A stretch of DNA of 64,000 nucleotides, taken from contig JBBATY010000009.1 of the NCBI GenBank assembly GCA_040398525.1, positions 29,913 through 93,912 on the forward strand, written 5' to 3'. This document shows positions 24,561-33,712 of this stretch, one piece after another. Made by a program: the position numbers and the translations under genes. The notes below the pieces were generated by a model, which was not told where the DNA came from, searched no databases, and was given only the letters and a program-made list of their open reading frames with translations. This stretch comes from VFMC01 sp040398525. Lineage in GTDB: Bacteria; Actinomycetota; Acidimicrobiia; Acidimicrobiales; Ilumatobacteraceae. Positions within the stretch are counted from its first letter, which is position 1; every line of letters begins with the position of its first letter.

Positions 24561-26721
24561 GGGCACCCTCCGGGTCGTAGAAGGGGGTCGGAGCGACGGT
24601 GGCGGTGCGACCGTCGATGAACACCGTGTCGAGGAACGGCAGGCGCTTCTGCCAACCGAGCAGCACCGCGTGCCCGAGCAGGGGAGAGCTGAAGCTGGTG
24701 GCCACATGGCCGATCACCTCACCACCCTCTCGGTCGAAGATCGGGGCACCTTCCAGCGGCGCCGGGCCGTCCATTCGCATGCCGAACAGGCGGCGTGAAT
24801 CGTCGAGGCTCGCGGTGCGTGCCAGCGACGGGCGACCGATGAAGAACGGCTTCTCCATCTTCACGGCCCAGTCGAGGCCCAACCTGGCGGGGGTGGAGTC
24901 CATCTCGGAGTCGAGGCCCACCAGGAAGTGGCCCTTTTCGAGTCGCAGGCCGAACAGAGCCTGCAGGCCGTGCGGGTGGATGCCGAGATCGGCACCCAGC
25001 CGCATCAGTTCGCGCCACAGTTCCACCGAGTGGGCCGTGAGGTGGTGCAACTCGAAGCTCGCCTCGCCGGTGAACGACAGGCGCATCACGTGGCAGGGCA
25101 CACCGGCCACGTCGGCGTGCACGTGCTGCAACATCTTCGGCGGCTCGGCCAACCCGGCACGGCGCAGCAGTTCGCCCGCCAGCGGTCCGGTGACATTGAT
25201 GGCGGCGAGCGAGAACGTGCGGTCGAGCACGTGCACGTCGAGGCCCCAGGTCTCGATCCAGTCGCGCACCCACATCTCGGCGAACGAGGCACCACCCGAG
25301 GTGAAGCTGAGCGCGAATCGGTGATCGCTCTCGCGCAGGATCATCCCGTCGTCGATGACATGGCCGCGCTCGTTCAGCAGCAGGGCGTACCGGCTGCGGC
25401 CAGGGCGGATGTCGGCGACGTTGCACGGGTACAGCCGCTCGAGCGCCTCGACGACGTCGGGGCCCGACACGATCATCTTGCCCAGTGTGGACACGTCGCC
25501 CAGCGACACCGCCTCGCGGACGGCCCAGTACTCGCGCACGTGGTCGCCGTAGTTCCAGGGGCGCCACCAGCCGCCGAAGCGGTCCATGTGGGCGCCGAGG
25601 GCGAGGTGCTCGTCGTGCAGTGCAGTGCGCCGCCAGGCGTCGAGGTGCACGTCGGCGGCAGCTTCGGCGATGGTGAGCTGGCGCGACGCCGGGCGACCGG
25701 TGAACGGCGCCGGCTCGGTGCCCGACCGGTCGGCGACGAAGGCACGCAGGTGAGGCATGCAGACACCGCCCTGGCAGGTGCCGGTGCCGCACAGGCTGGC
25801 CCGCTTCACCAGTTCGAGGTGCTGGAAGCCCTTCTGCCACACACCGTCGAGGTCGTCGACGGTCACTTTCGAGCAGGGGCACACGGTGCCTGCCTGTGGC
25901 GCAGGGGGGAGGTCGAAGCGCTCGGCGGCCGCTCCGACGACACGGACAGAGGGTTCGTCGGTCATGCGGGCGAGCAGGTCGCGGGGTGCCCGGCGGGCAC
26001 TCGTGACCACCACGCTGCGGCACGCGTGCCGGGTGCCATCACGGGTGACCACGGTGTGCACCCAGCCGTCGTCGCCCTCGAAGTGGTCGAGGTCGTCGAG
26101 GTCGACGGTGACGCTGTCGTGCAGCTCGACACCGCGCTCGACGAGGTGTGCGGCCGCACCAGCAGTGAGGATGCCGCGCAGCATGTTGCCCTCGCACACC
26201 GGGTGCAGTTCGGCGGCACCCGTGGCGATGACCACCTCGTGGGCGTGCACGTGCAGCATGTGGTCGGAGCGGCGCACGATAACGGTGGGCCCCTGGTAGA
26301 CGCCCACCACGTCGTCACCCGACCCGCTGTCGAGCACGAGCACGGTGTGGCCGTCCGCCTGTGCCGTGCCGGCCTCGGCGCGACCGGCTTCGCTCGCGCC
26401 GATGACAGCGACGTCGACATGGGCGCGGCGCACGGTCACTTCCACAGGAGGTGCGATGCGGGTGGGGTCGGCGAGCACAGCGTTGCGCAGCGGCGGGCCA
26501 CCCACCAGGGGATGGCGGCGCACATCCAGACCCGGCTCGGCAGTCGTCTGACAGGTGCGGGTGAAGCCCACGCCGGCCACGACGGCCGAGCAGTTGCCGC
26601 AATCACCTGCGAGGCAGAGGGTGCCGCCGTGTTGGGGGTGCTGGCCGGCGCGGATGATCGCATCGGCGATCGTGTCGCCGACGTCGAACGAGATGGGGGA
26701 GTCGTCGAACGCGAAACGCAT
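24547..26721 (-). CDS. soxA: Sarcosine oxidase alpha-like subunit, short form with two putative [2Fe-2S] sites
   Basis: At 724 residues this is about 250 shorter than a usual SoxA. Residues 1-85 form a ferredoxin-like domain with Cys36, Cys41, Cys44 and Cys57 (Cx4Cx2Cx12C), a plant-type [2Fe-2S] pattern that ordinary SoxA lacks. The dinucleotide domain is reduced: GASEAG near 108-113 replaces the usual GxGxxG and most of its second half is missing. Cys281, Cys283, Cys316 and Cys321 (CxC x32 CxxxxC, with the CQG turn) match a BFD-type [2Fe-2S] site as in HcnB or octopine oxidase subunits. After about 345 comes a normal GcvT folate domain (RLEKGHFLVGLDSEMD). Starts 9 bases after the ABC ATPase gene. 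It may pass electrons to an acceptor other than oxygen. Confidence 0.85.
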   Translation of the reverse strand: MRFAFDDSPISFDVGDTIADAIIRAGQHPQHGGTLCLAGDCGNCSAVVAGVGFTRTCQTTAEPGLDVRRHPLVGGPPLRNAVLADPTRIAPPVEVTVRRAHVDVAVIGASEAGRAEAGTAQADGHTVLVLDSGSGDDVVGVYQGPTVIVRRSDHMLHVHAHEVVIATGAAELHPVCEGNMLRGILTAGAAAHLVERGVELHDSVTVDLDDLDHFEGDDGWVHTVVTRDGTRHACRSVVVTSARRAPRDLLARMTDEPSVRVVGAAAERFDLPPAPQAGTVCPCSKVTVDDLDGVWQKGFQHLELVKRASLCGTGTCQGGVCMPHLRAFVADRSGTEPAPFTGRPASRQLTIAEAAADVHLDAWRRTALHDEHLALGAHMDRFGGWWRPWNYGDHVREYWAVREAVSLGDVSTLGKMIVSGPDVVEALERLYPCNVADIRPGRSRYALLLNERGHVIDDGMILRESDHRFALSFTSGGASFAEMWVRDWIETWGLDVHVLDRTFSLAAINVTGPLAGELLRRAGLAEPPKMLQHVHADVAGVPCHVMRLSFTGEASFELHHLTAHSVELWRELMRLGADLGIHPHGLQALFGLRLEKGHFLVGLDSEMDSTPARLGLDWAVKMEKPFFIGRPSLARTASLDDSRRLFGMRMDGPAPLEGAPIFDREGGEVIGHVATSFSSPLLGHAVLLGWQKRLPFLDTVFIDGRTATVAPTPFYDPEGARARL

Positions 26722-26730
26722 GAACTGCTC

Positions 26731-28752
26731 TCAGGTCTCGTCGGCGCGCCGGATGGTGACCGGTTGACCGCCGAGTTGGTCGAAGGGGATATGGCAACGG
26801 ATCACGCCGCCATCGGGGGTAGGCGTGAGAGGGGGCTCGGTGGTGCGACAGAGGTCGCCGAGGAAGCGGGGGCACCGAGTGTGGAACACACAGCCGGAGG
26901 GGACGTTCACTGCACTGGGGATCTCGCCCTCGAGACGGATGCGCTCGCGCTTGTCACCGTCGACCGACGGAGCTGCCGACAGCAGGGCCTCGGTGTAGGG
27001 GTGGTGCGGCCCGTCGAACACCCGCTCAGCTGGGCCGAGCTCCATGATCCGACCGAGGTAGAGCACGGCGATGCGGTCCGACAGGTACCGCACCACGCGA
27101 AGGTCGTGGGAGATGAACAGGTAGCTCGTGCGGCTGTCGCGCTGCAGGTCGCCGAGCAGGTTCAGGATCGCTGCCTGCACCGATACGTCGAGCGAGGAGG
27201 TCGGCTCGTCGCACACCACGATGCGCGGCTTGCCTGCGAACGCTCGGGCGATCGCGACGCGCTGCTTCAGACCGCCCGACAGCTGGACGGGCCGCATGTC
27301 GAGGTGGCGCTCGGTCAACCGCACGGCGCTGGTGATGGCGGTCAGCTCGCCTTCGACCTCGGCCGCCGGCACCTGCCCGAGACGGCGCAGGCTGCGGCCG
27401 ACGATGCGTCGCACACTGTGTCGGCGGTTGAGCGCCGAGTCCGGGTTCTGGAAGACGATCTGGATGGACCGGATCTGGTCGAGCGTTCGACGCTTGGTGC
27501 TCGTCGGCAGCTGCGCCCCGTCGAGGGTCAGCTCGCTGCCCTCGTCGGGAGGGGTGATCCCCAAGATGGCGTGGGCGAGCGTGGTCTTCCCGCTTCCGGA
27601 CTCTCCGACCAGACCGAGGGTCTCACCGGGGAAGAGGTCGAGGTCGACGTCGCGGACTGCGTAGATCGGCTTGCCGGCCTGACGGAACGTCTTGCTCACC
27701 CCGCGCAGGGTCAGCAAGGGCCCGGCGGAGCGGTCGACGACCGATGGGAACCCACTCGGGAGCTCGGCGGCCGCCATTCCAGCCACCTGATCGGTGTGGT
27801 GGCAACGTACCGAACGACCGTCGAGGGTTGTCCACGGGGGCGCTTCCGATCGACACTGATCGGACGCGAGCGCGCAACGGTCGACGAACACACAGTTCGG
27901 CAGCTCGGCGCCGAGCACCGGCAGGAAGCCGGGAATCGTCTCGAGGCGTTGGGCCTCCTTGCGCGAGCCGTGCCGCGGCAAGCACCTCAGCAGCCCGACC
28001 GAGTACGGGTGCTGAGGATCGTCGAACACCTGCTGGGCGTCGCCCTCCTCGACCACCTGGCCCGCATAGAGCACACCGACCCTGTCGCACATGGAGCGGA
28101 TCGCACCGAGGTTGTGGGAGATGAACAACACCGAGGTGCCGTACTCGCGGCGCAGTCCCCGGACCAGGTCGAGCACCTCGGCCTCGACGGTGGCGTCGAG
28201 ACCAGTGGTCGGCTCGTCGAGGATGAGCAGCTGCGGGTTCGACGCGAGCGCCATCGCGATCACGACACGCTGCTGCATGCCGCCGGACAACTGGTGCGGG
28301 TAGCGGCTCAGCACCGACTCGGGATCGGCGATCTGGACCTTGGCCAGCATCTCGAGCGAGCGCTGGCGAGCCTCGTCCCTACCCAGACCGAGGACGTCGA
28401 ACGCCTCCATCAACTGGGGCCCGACCCTGATGGTCGGGTTCATCGCCTGTCCAGGGTCCTGGTACACGATCGACGCATCGCGAGCACGCAACTGGCGGAG
28501 CTCGTCGCTGCCGAGCGACATCACGTCCCGCCCGCCGAGCCTCACCGACCCACCGAGGATGCGAGCGTTGTCCGGCAGGTATCGGACGGCGGCGTACGCG
28601 GCCGTGCTCTTGCCACAGCCGCTCTCACCTACCAGGCCGTACGACTCGCCCGGCTGGATGGCGAACGAGACCCCGCGGAGCACCTCGCGCGTGATCCCGC
28701 GCACGACGTACCCGAGCCGTAGGTCGACGAACTCCAGTGCTGCGTCGCTCAC
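26731..28752 (-). CDS. Peptide-type ABC importer, fused double ATP-binding protein, copy 2
   Basis: The 673-residue chain repeats the DppD-DppF fusion of the first system: Walker A GESGCGKST, LSGGMQQRVVIAMAL and the tail CVFVDRCALASDQC in half 1; GESGSGKTT, LSGGLKQRVAIARAF and SGCVFHTRCPRF in half 2. The GTG at 28752 overlaps the DppC-like stop. soxA begins 9 bases downstream, so importer and sarcosine oxidase share one transcript and the importer very probably supplies sarcosine, a sarcosine precursor, or a peptide containing it. Confidence 0.9.
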   Translation of the reverse strand: MSDAALEFVDLRLGYVVRGITREVLRGVSFAIQPGESYGLVGESGCGKSTAAYAAVRYLPDNARILGGSVRLGGRDVMSLGSDELRQLRARDASIVYQDPGQAMNPTIRVGPQLMEAFDVLGLGRDEARQRSLEMLAKVQIADPESVLSRYPHQLSGGMQQRVVIAMALASNPQLLILDEPTTGLDATVEAEVLDLVRGLRREYGTSVLFISHNLGAIRSMCDRVGVLYAGQVVEEGDAQQVFDDPQHPYSVGLLRCLPRHGSRKEAQRLETIPGFLPVLGAELPNCVFVDRCALASDQCRSEAPPWTTLDGRSVRCHHTDQVAGMAAAELPSGFPSVVDRSAGPLLTLRGVSKTFRQAGKPIYAVRDVDLDLFPGETLGLVGESGSGKTTLAHAILGITPPDEGSELTLDGAQLPTSTKRRTLDQIRSIQIVFQNPDSALNRRHSVRRIVGRSLRRLGQVPAAEVEGELTAITSAVRLTERHLDMRPVQLSGGLKQRVAIARAFAGKPRIVVCDEPTSSLDVSVQAAILNLLGDLQRDSRTSYLFISHDLRVVRYLSDRIAVLYLGRIMELGPAERVFDGPHHPYTEALLSAAPSVDGDKRERIRLEGEIPSAVNVPSGCVFHTRCPRFLGDLCRTTEPPLTPTPDGGVIRCHIPFDQLGGQPVTIRRADET

Positions 28753-29648
28753 CGGTCGAGGACCCCCTGGATACCGTCGGCGATCAGGTTGATCGCCACG
28801 ACGAGGGATGCAAGTGCGACGGCGGGGACCACACACGGCCACCAGACATCGCTCAGCAGTCCAGCCCGCTCTTCGAAGATCGTGCGACCCCAGTCGGGGG
28901 AGCCGGGCTGGGTGCCGAAACCGATGAAGGCCAGACCCGCCATGGTGAACACGGCGTAGCCGAGGCGAACGGTGAACTCCACCACGATCGGTCCCATGAC
29001 GTTCGGCAGGATCTCGACGAACATGATGTAGCTCGACCGCTCACCACGCAGTTCGGCAGCACGAACGTAGTCGAGGTTGCGTTCGGCTTGGACTGCTGCA
29101 CGAATCGTTCGGGCGATGATCGGACCGAACAGCGCACCGATCAGAAGGATGATCGTGAAACGACCACTCGACAGAGCGGTGAGTGCGAGGAGTGCCACGA
29201 GGATGAGCGGAAGGCTCATCAGCGCTTCGATGAACCGACTCAGGATGTCGTCGATCGGGCCGCGGAAGTAGCCCATCAACAACCCGAGCACGACACCGAT
29301 GATCGTGCCGAGCACGACTGCGGCAGGCGCGACGATCATGATCTCCCGCGCCCCGTAGATCGCCCTGCTGTAGACGTCGCGACCGAAGCGATCGGTGCCG
29401 AACCAATAGCCCTCGTTGAAGAACGGACGGATCCACTTGCTGGTCGGGTCCTGCTTCGACGGGTCGTGCGTTGCGAAGAACCCCGGAGCGACTGCGCAGA
29501 GCACCCAGAAGAGGAAGATCGCAACACCGACGAGGAACGTCCTCGAGCGCAGCAGCATGCGCCGCGTCTCTCGACGAATGCTCGAGGTCGCGACTCCTGT
29601 CGGAGCAGGCGAAACGGTCTCCGGAGCCGAAGCGGACAGGTCGCTCAT
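28749..29648 (-). CDS. Peptide-type ABC importer permease, DppC-like, copy 2
   Basis: A 299-residue membrane protein with the OppC N-terminal helix (FLVGVAIFLFWVLCAVAPG), a periplasmic loop ending WFGTDRFGRDVYSRAIYG, and a permease module with the coupling loop RNLDYVRAAELRGERSSYIMFVEILPN. Start at 29648 overlaps the DppB-like stop (ATGA); a longer upstream reading frame is only overlap with that gene. Closely parallels 19655-20578. Confidence 0.9.
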   Translation of the reverse strand: MSDLSASAPETVSPAPTGVATSSIRRETRRMLLRSRTFLVGVAIFLFWVLCAVAPGFFATHDPSKQDPTSKWIRPFFNEGYWFGTDRFGRDVYSRAIYGAREIMIVAPAAVVLGTIIGVVLGLLMGYFRGPIDDILSRFIEALMSLPLILVALLALTALSSGRFTIILLIGALFGPIIARTIRAAVQAERNLDYVRAAELRGERSSYIMFVEILPNVMGPIVVEFTVRLGYAVFTMAGLAFIGFGTQPGSPDWGRTIFEERAGLLSDVWWPCVVPAVALASLVVAINLIADGIQGVLDR

Positions 29649-30592
29649 TGGACGTACCCGTACCTGATCCGCGGGTTGAGCCATGCGCTCAACACGTCGG
29701 CGACGAGGTTCAAGAGCATCGCGATGGCCCCCACGATGAAGACCGAGGCCATGAGCATCGGGATGTCCCGATCGCTCGCAGCGTCGAAGATGAGCAGGCC
29801 GAGGCCTCGGTAGTTGAACAACGTCTCGGTGACGAGCAGGCCACCAAGGAGGTAGCTGATCTGCACCGCGATCACGGCGATCGTGGGCAGCAGCGCGTTG
29901 CGCAACACGTGTCGACGCAAGACCGTGCGCCGTGGCAGCCCCTTCAACGTTGCAGTCCTCGTGTAATCCGCAGCGAGCGCCTCGATCGTGCCGGCGCGGG
30001 CCATCCGCGCGAGGTACCCGAACAGGATGGCGCTCAGGGTGACCGCCGGCAGGATGAGCACCTCGATCTGCTCCCACAACGAGCCCTTGGCAGACCCGCC
30101 TGGCGGAAGCCATCCGAGCTTCACGGCGAAGACGATGATCAGGACGATCCCGATCACGAACTCCGGGGTGACCGCGAGGCTGAGCCCCGTGATCGTGACC
30201 GCACGGTCGGTGGCCTTCCCTTTGCGCAACGCAGCGAGAGCACCCCCGACGATGCCGAGCGGAACGACGATGAGCACCGTCATCGCCGCCAGCTTCATCG
30301 ACGCCCAGAGCGCCTTCGGGATGAAGTCCATCACCGGCGCCTTGTACTTGTACGAGTTCCCGAAATCACCGGTCAGCACTCCGCCGAACCAGCGGAGGTA
30401 CCGACCGACCAGCGGTCCGTCGACCCCCAACTCGCGGTTGAGGTTGTCGACGGACTGCTGGTCGGCGAACGGCCCGAGGATCGCTCTACCGACGCTGCCG
30501 GGAAGCACCGCAGCAATGAAGAACACCACCACGCTCAACAAGAACAGCGTGATGAGCGCCAGACCAAGCCGGCGGAGCACGAAACGACCCAT
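29645..30592 (-). CDS. Peptide-type ABC importer permease, DppB-like, copy 2
   Basis: A 315-residue, six-helix DppB/OppB-type membrane protein (LRRLGLALITLFLLSVVVFF at the start; coupling loop AADYTRTATLKGLPRRTVLRRHVLRNALLP). It follows the binding protein by 23 bases with no terminator between, unlike the first system. Forms the channel with the DppC-like subunit. Confidence 0.9.
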   Translation of the reverse strand: MGRFVLRRLGLALITLFLLSVVVFFIAAVLPGSVGRAILGPFADQQSVDNLNRELGVDGPLVGRYLRWFGGVLTGDFGNSYKYKAPVMDFIPKALWASMKLAAMTVLIVVPLGIVGGALAALRKGKATDRAVTITGLSLAVTPEFVIGIVLIIVFAVKLGWLPPGGSAKGSLWEQIEVLILPAVTLSAILFGYLARMARAGTIEALAADYTRTATLKGLPRRTVLRRHVLRNALLPTIAVIAVQISYLLGGLLVTETLFNYRGLGLLIFDAASDRDIPMLMASVFIVGAIAMLLNLVADVLSAWLNPRIRYGYVQ

Positions 30593-30615
30593 CGGTGACG
30601 ATCACCCAGCGGTGA

Positions 30616-32391
30616 TCAGGAGATGGTTGCGTTGTCGGTGAAGTAGTGGCCCATGCCGGTCGCCACCGCACCGGCGACATTGGCACGCGTCGCCGACAGG
30701 AAGTTGATGGCGAACGGGATGATCATCGGCACTTCGTCCTGCAGGACCGCGGTGATCTTCTCGCCGGCAGCTGCCTGGCTCTGCAGATCGGGCGACGACG
30801 AGTAGGTGTCGACCAGCGAGTCGAAGTCCGCATTGGCGAACTCCGCCGCGTTCCACACACCCGCGCCGTCCTCGACGCTCGTGAAGCTCTTGAGCGCTGC
30901 GTTGAGGTAGACGTCGGGAACGCCGCGGTGGCCGTAGTCGGTGATGCCGATGTCGCTGCCGGGAACGCTCGGGTCGTAGGTGCGGACCCAGTTCTTGTCG
31001 TAGTAGTCGTCGCGCAGCTCGATCGTCAGGTTGATGCCGATCTCCTTGGCGTTGTTCTGCAGGATGACCGCCAGGTCGGGCGCCTCGAAGTAGTTGATGC
31101 CGTAGAGCGTGGCATCGAAGCCGCCGCCGGCGTCGGCCACCAGCTGCTTGGCCTTCTCCACGTCGAACGGGGTCTCCGGGACGTTGCCTGCCGACGGGTA
31201 CATCGCGAACAGCGGCGAGTCGTAGGCGGTCGCCGCACGGCCGCCGAGCAGCGCCTCGATGATCGCCGCACGGTCGGTCGCAAGGGCCATGGCCTGGCGG
31301 ATGCGCTTGTCGGCGAACGGGCCTTCCGAGCAGCGCATGTGGATCTGGCGATGGTTCGCCGACGCGATCTCGCTGATGATGTAGTCCGGGTTGTCGAACA
31401 GCGACTCGGCGCCAGAGAAGTTGAACTGCGGGAGGGCGTCGATCTCGCCGGCCTGCAGCGCAGCGACGGCTGCAGCCTGATCGCTGAAGAAGGTGAACTC
31501 GAGCCCGGCCAGCTTCAGCGGGTTGCCCCAGTAGGCGGGGTTCGGCACGTAGACGATGCCGCTCACGGCATCGAAGCTCTTGATCGTCCACGGGCCCGTG
31601 GTGGCGATCTTGCCTGCGGCCACGTCGGCGGCGAAGTTCGACGTGTCGGTCACCGATGCCGGCAGGATGATCGCGTTGTAGTTGTCGCTCGAGACGATGT
31701 ACGGGAAGTTGGCGAACGGGCCATTGAGCTTGAACACGACCGTGGCGTCGTCGAGCGCCGTCGTGCCACCCGGCGAGAGCTTGCCGGTGCTGAACGCGGA
31801 GAGTGCGTTGGAGTTGTTGTCCGGGTTGACCAGACGCTCCATCGTGGCCACGACATCGGCCGCCGTCACCGGCGCGCCATCGCTGAACTTGGCGTTCGGG
31901 TTGAGCTTGAACGTCCACTCCGAGGCATCTGCGTTCGCCGACCACTCGGCGGCGATCGAGGGGCTGAGCGTCAGGTCGGAGTTCGAGAGCGTGAGGAACT
32001 GGCCGACCTGGCTGAGCAGGATCAGGCCGGCACCGTCGTTGATCAGCACCGGGTCGAGCGTCGCCGAGGCTGCCGAGGGTGCGTAGTTGGCGCAGCGCAG
32101 CGTGCCACCGACGGTCGGAGCGGCCGTGGTCTCGGTCGGAGCAGCCGTCGTCTCCGTGCCGCCACCGCTGGTGGTCGCCGGCGCAGCGGTCGTGCCGGTC
32201 GACTCCTCGTCACCGCCGCAGGCTGCGAGCAGCGCGCCGATGGTCGGCAGCGACATGCCGACCACGGTGCCTCGACGGATGAACGACCGGCGGGACAGGC
32301 GCCCGGCAAGGTACTCGTCGATGACGTGGTTGCTGATCTCTCCCTGCGAGCGACGAATTGCGTCGATGCGGCCCGAGGACTTGTTGTTCAC
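30616..32391 (-). CDS. Peptide/nickel-type ABC importer, Tat-exported substrate-binding lipoprotein, copy 2
   Basis: The 591-residue family 5 binding protein has a twin-arginine signal (RLSRRSFIRRG, Arg34-Arg35) ending in a lipobox LAAC (Cys58) and a Thr-rich linker. The mature part shows LSPSIAAEWSANADASEWTF and PNAKFSDGAPVTAADVVATMERL. The GTG at 32391 is chosen because GGGGGT lies just upstream; no ATG precedes the Tat motif nearby in frame except one 87 bases further up without a ribosome site. It heads the operon that ends with soxAGBD, so its ligand is expected to be sarcosine or a compound yielding it. Confidence 0.88.
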   Translation of the reverse strand: MNNKSSGRIDAIRRSQGEISNHVIDEYLAGRLSRRSFIRRGTVVGMSLPTIGALLAACGGDEESTGTTAAPATTSGGGTETTAAPTETTAAPTVGGTLRCANYAPSAASATLDPVLINDGAGLILLSQVGQFLTLSNSDLTLSPSIAAEWSANADASEWTFKLNPNAKFSDGAPVTAADVVATMERLVNPDNNSNALSAFSTGKLSPGGTTALDDATVVFKLNGPFANFPYIVSSDNYNAIILPASVTDTSNFAADVAAGKIATTGPWTIKSFDAVSGIVYVPNPAYWGNPLKLAGLEFTFFSDQAAAVAALQAGEIDALPQFNFSGAESLFDNPDYIISEIASANHRQIHMRCSEGPFADKRIRQAMALATDRAAIIEALLGGRAATAYDSPLFAMYPSAGNVPETPFDVEKAKQLVADAGGGFDATLYGINYFEAPDLAVILQNNAKEIGINLTIELRDDYYDKNWVRTYDPSVPGSDIGITDYGHRGVPDVYLNAALKSFTSVEDGAGVWNAAEFANADFDSLVDTYSSSPDLQSQAAAGEKITAVLQDEVPMIIPFAINFLSATRANVAGAVATGMGHYFTDNATIS

Positions 32392-32525
32392 GTTGACCCC
32401 CAAAAATTGTCGAAACGGTTGTATCAGTATGGCACGCGCACGCGTCGTAGGGGAACAACCTCCGTTGCTGTGGTGCACGCCGGCTGCGGCGCTGCGTACA
32501 TCGCCACCGACATAGGCTTACGAAC
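32392..32525. promoter_or_regulatory. Divergent promoter region between binding protein 2 and Rieske oxygenase
   Basis: The 134-bp gap separates two divergent genes. On the + strand TAGGCT (32513-32518) ends 7 nt before the ATG at 32526, so the oxygenase is probably leaderless. For the minus-strand operon only a weak -10-like CATACT was seen about 45 bases upstream of the start. No strong operator was recognised. Confidence 0.4.
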
Positions 32526-33689
32526 ATGGACCCGCAGCGGCGACGCGAGCTACACCTGCAACACGTGCGCGACGCGCTCACCCGGGCGGAAGCGGCCGGG
32601 TACGACGAGGCGTGGGCGATGCCGAGCGCGTTCTACACCGAGCAGGCGGTGCTCGACCTCGAATGTCGGGAGCTGTTCGGCCGCGAATGGGTGTGCATCG
32701 GGCGCGCCGACGAGATCCCCGAGCCTGGCGACTTCATGACCTTCCAACTGTGCGACGAGCCGCTGGTCGCCGTGCGCTCAGCCGACCATGCAATCCGGGT
32801 GTTGTCGAACGTGTGCCGCCATCGCGGTGCGCTGGTCGCCGAGGGTCGCGGCACGGCGAGCCACCTGCAATGCCCGTACCACCACTGGACCTACGAGCTC
32901 GACGGCACGCTGGCACGTGCGCCTCGGCTCGAGCAGCATCGCACCTTCGATCCCGCCCAGTGCTCGCTGCCGTCGTTCGCCACCGAGGATTGGATGGGCT
33001 TTCTGTTCGTCTCGCTCGCCGACGAACCCGCGCCACTGGCACCGCAGCTCAAGGGCATCGAGGATCTGGTGCGGCCCTATCACCTCGAACTCGCCACCAC
33101 GCGCTTCGTCGCCGACGAGGTCTGGCCGACCAACTGGAAGTGCTTCGTCGAGAACTTCATGGAGGGCTACCACCTCACGCCACTGCACCGCACGACGCTG
33201 CATCCGGTGAACCCCACCCGATTGTGCCGCCACTATCCGCCCGGCGACGCCTACTTCGGCTACCACGCCGGCTTCACGCCTGGCCTGCCGCGCCTCGAGC
33301 CCGGCCACCCCGACCTCACACCAGAGCAGGTCGACGACTGCATCATGTTCGCGGTCCCGCCCGGGCTGGTGGCCGGCTGCGCGTCCGACTACAGCTCATT
33401 CATCTGCGTGCAGCCGGAGTCGGTCGACCGCGTGCGCCTGAAGCTGGGGTTGATGTTCTTCGGTGACCGATGGACCGAGGACGACATCGAGACAGCGGCA
33501 CGGCTGTTCCAGGAGACCAATGCCGAGGATCGTGCGGTCCTCGAAGGGATCACCCGCGGCCATGCCTCAGGACGGCACAGCGCAGGTCCCCTCGCGCCCG
33601 CAGCGTTCGAGGGGACCCTGCACGACTTCTCCCGGTATCTCGCCCGCCGGTTGGCCGCGGCACTCGAGCAGGCTGTCCCGAACCACTGA
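32526..33689 (+). CDS. Rieske-type oxygenase alpha subunit (glycine betaine monooxygenase GbcA-like)
   Basis: The 387-residue protein has a Rieske [2Fe-2S] site Cys97-x-His99 and Cys116-x2-His119 (VCRHRGAL, CPYHHW) and a mononuclear iron site in ENFMEGYHLTPLH (His216, His221). Members with this layout include glycine betaine, stachydrine and carnitine oxygenases that strip a methyl from a quaternary nitrogen as formaldehyde; the location next to sox and DMGDH genes supports that. The reductase partner (GbcB-like ferredoxin reductase) is not in the window. Start ATG 32526 follows a -10-like TAGGCT by 7 nt. Choline monooxygenase or an aromatic-ring role are the alternatives. Converges on the FAD/GcvT gene with a 23-bp gap. 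Confidence 0.82.
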   Translation: MDPQRRRELHLQHVRDALTRAEAAGYDEAWAMPSAFYTEQAVLDLECRELFGREWVCIGRADEIPEPGDFMTFQLCDEPLVAVRSADHAIRVLSNVCRHRGALVAEGRGTASHLQCPYHHWTYELDGTLARAPRLEQHRTFDPAQCSLPSFATEDWMGFLFVSLADEPAPLAPQLKGIEDLVRPYHLELATTRFVADEVWPTNWKCFVENFMEGYHLTPLHRTTLHPVNPTRLCRHYPPGDAYFGYHAGFTPGLPRLEPGHPDLTPEQVDDCIMFAVPPGLVAGCASDYSSFICVQPESVDRVRLKLGLMFFGDRWTEDDIETAARLFQETNAEDRAVLEGITRGHASGRHSAGPLAPAAFEGTLHDFSRYLARRLAAALEQAVPNH

Positions 33690-33712
33690 AGCGAGCGGCT
33701 CGGCGCCGACCA

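Noticed and set aside
24928..28722. 1264-residue plus-strand open frame opposite soxA and the ABC ATPase
   Set aside because: Long only because stop codons are rare antisense to GC-rich genes; the minus strand carries conserved families throughout.
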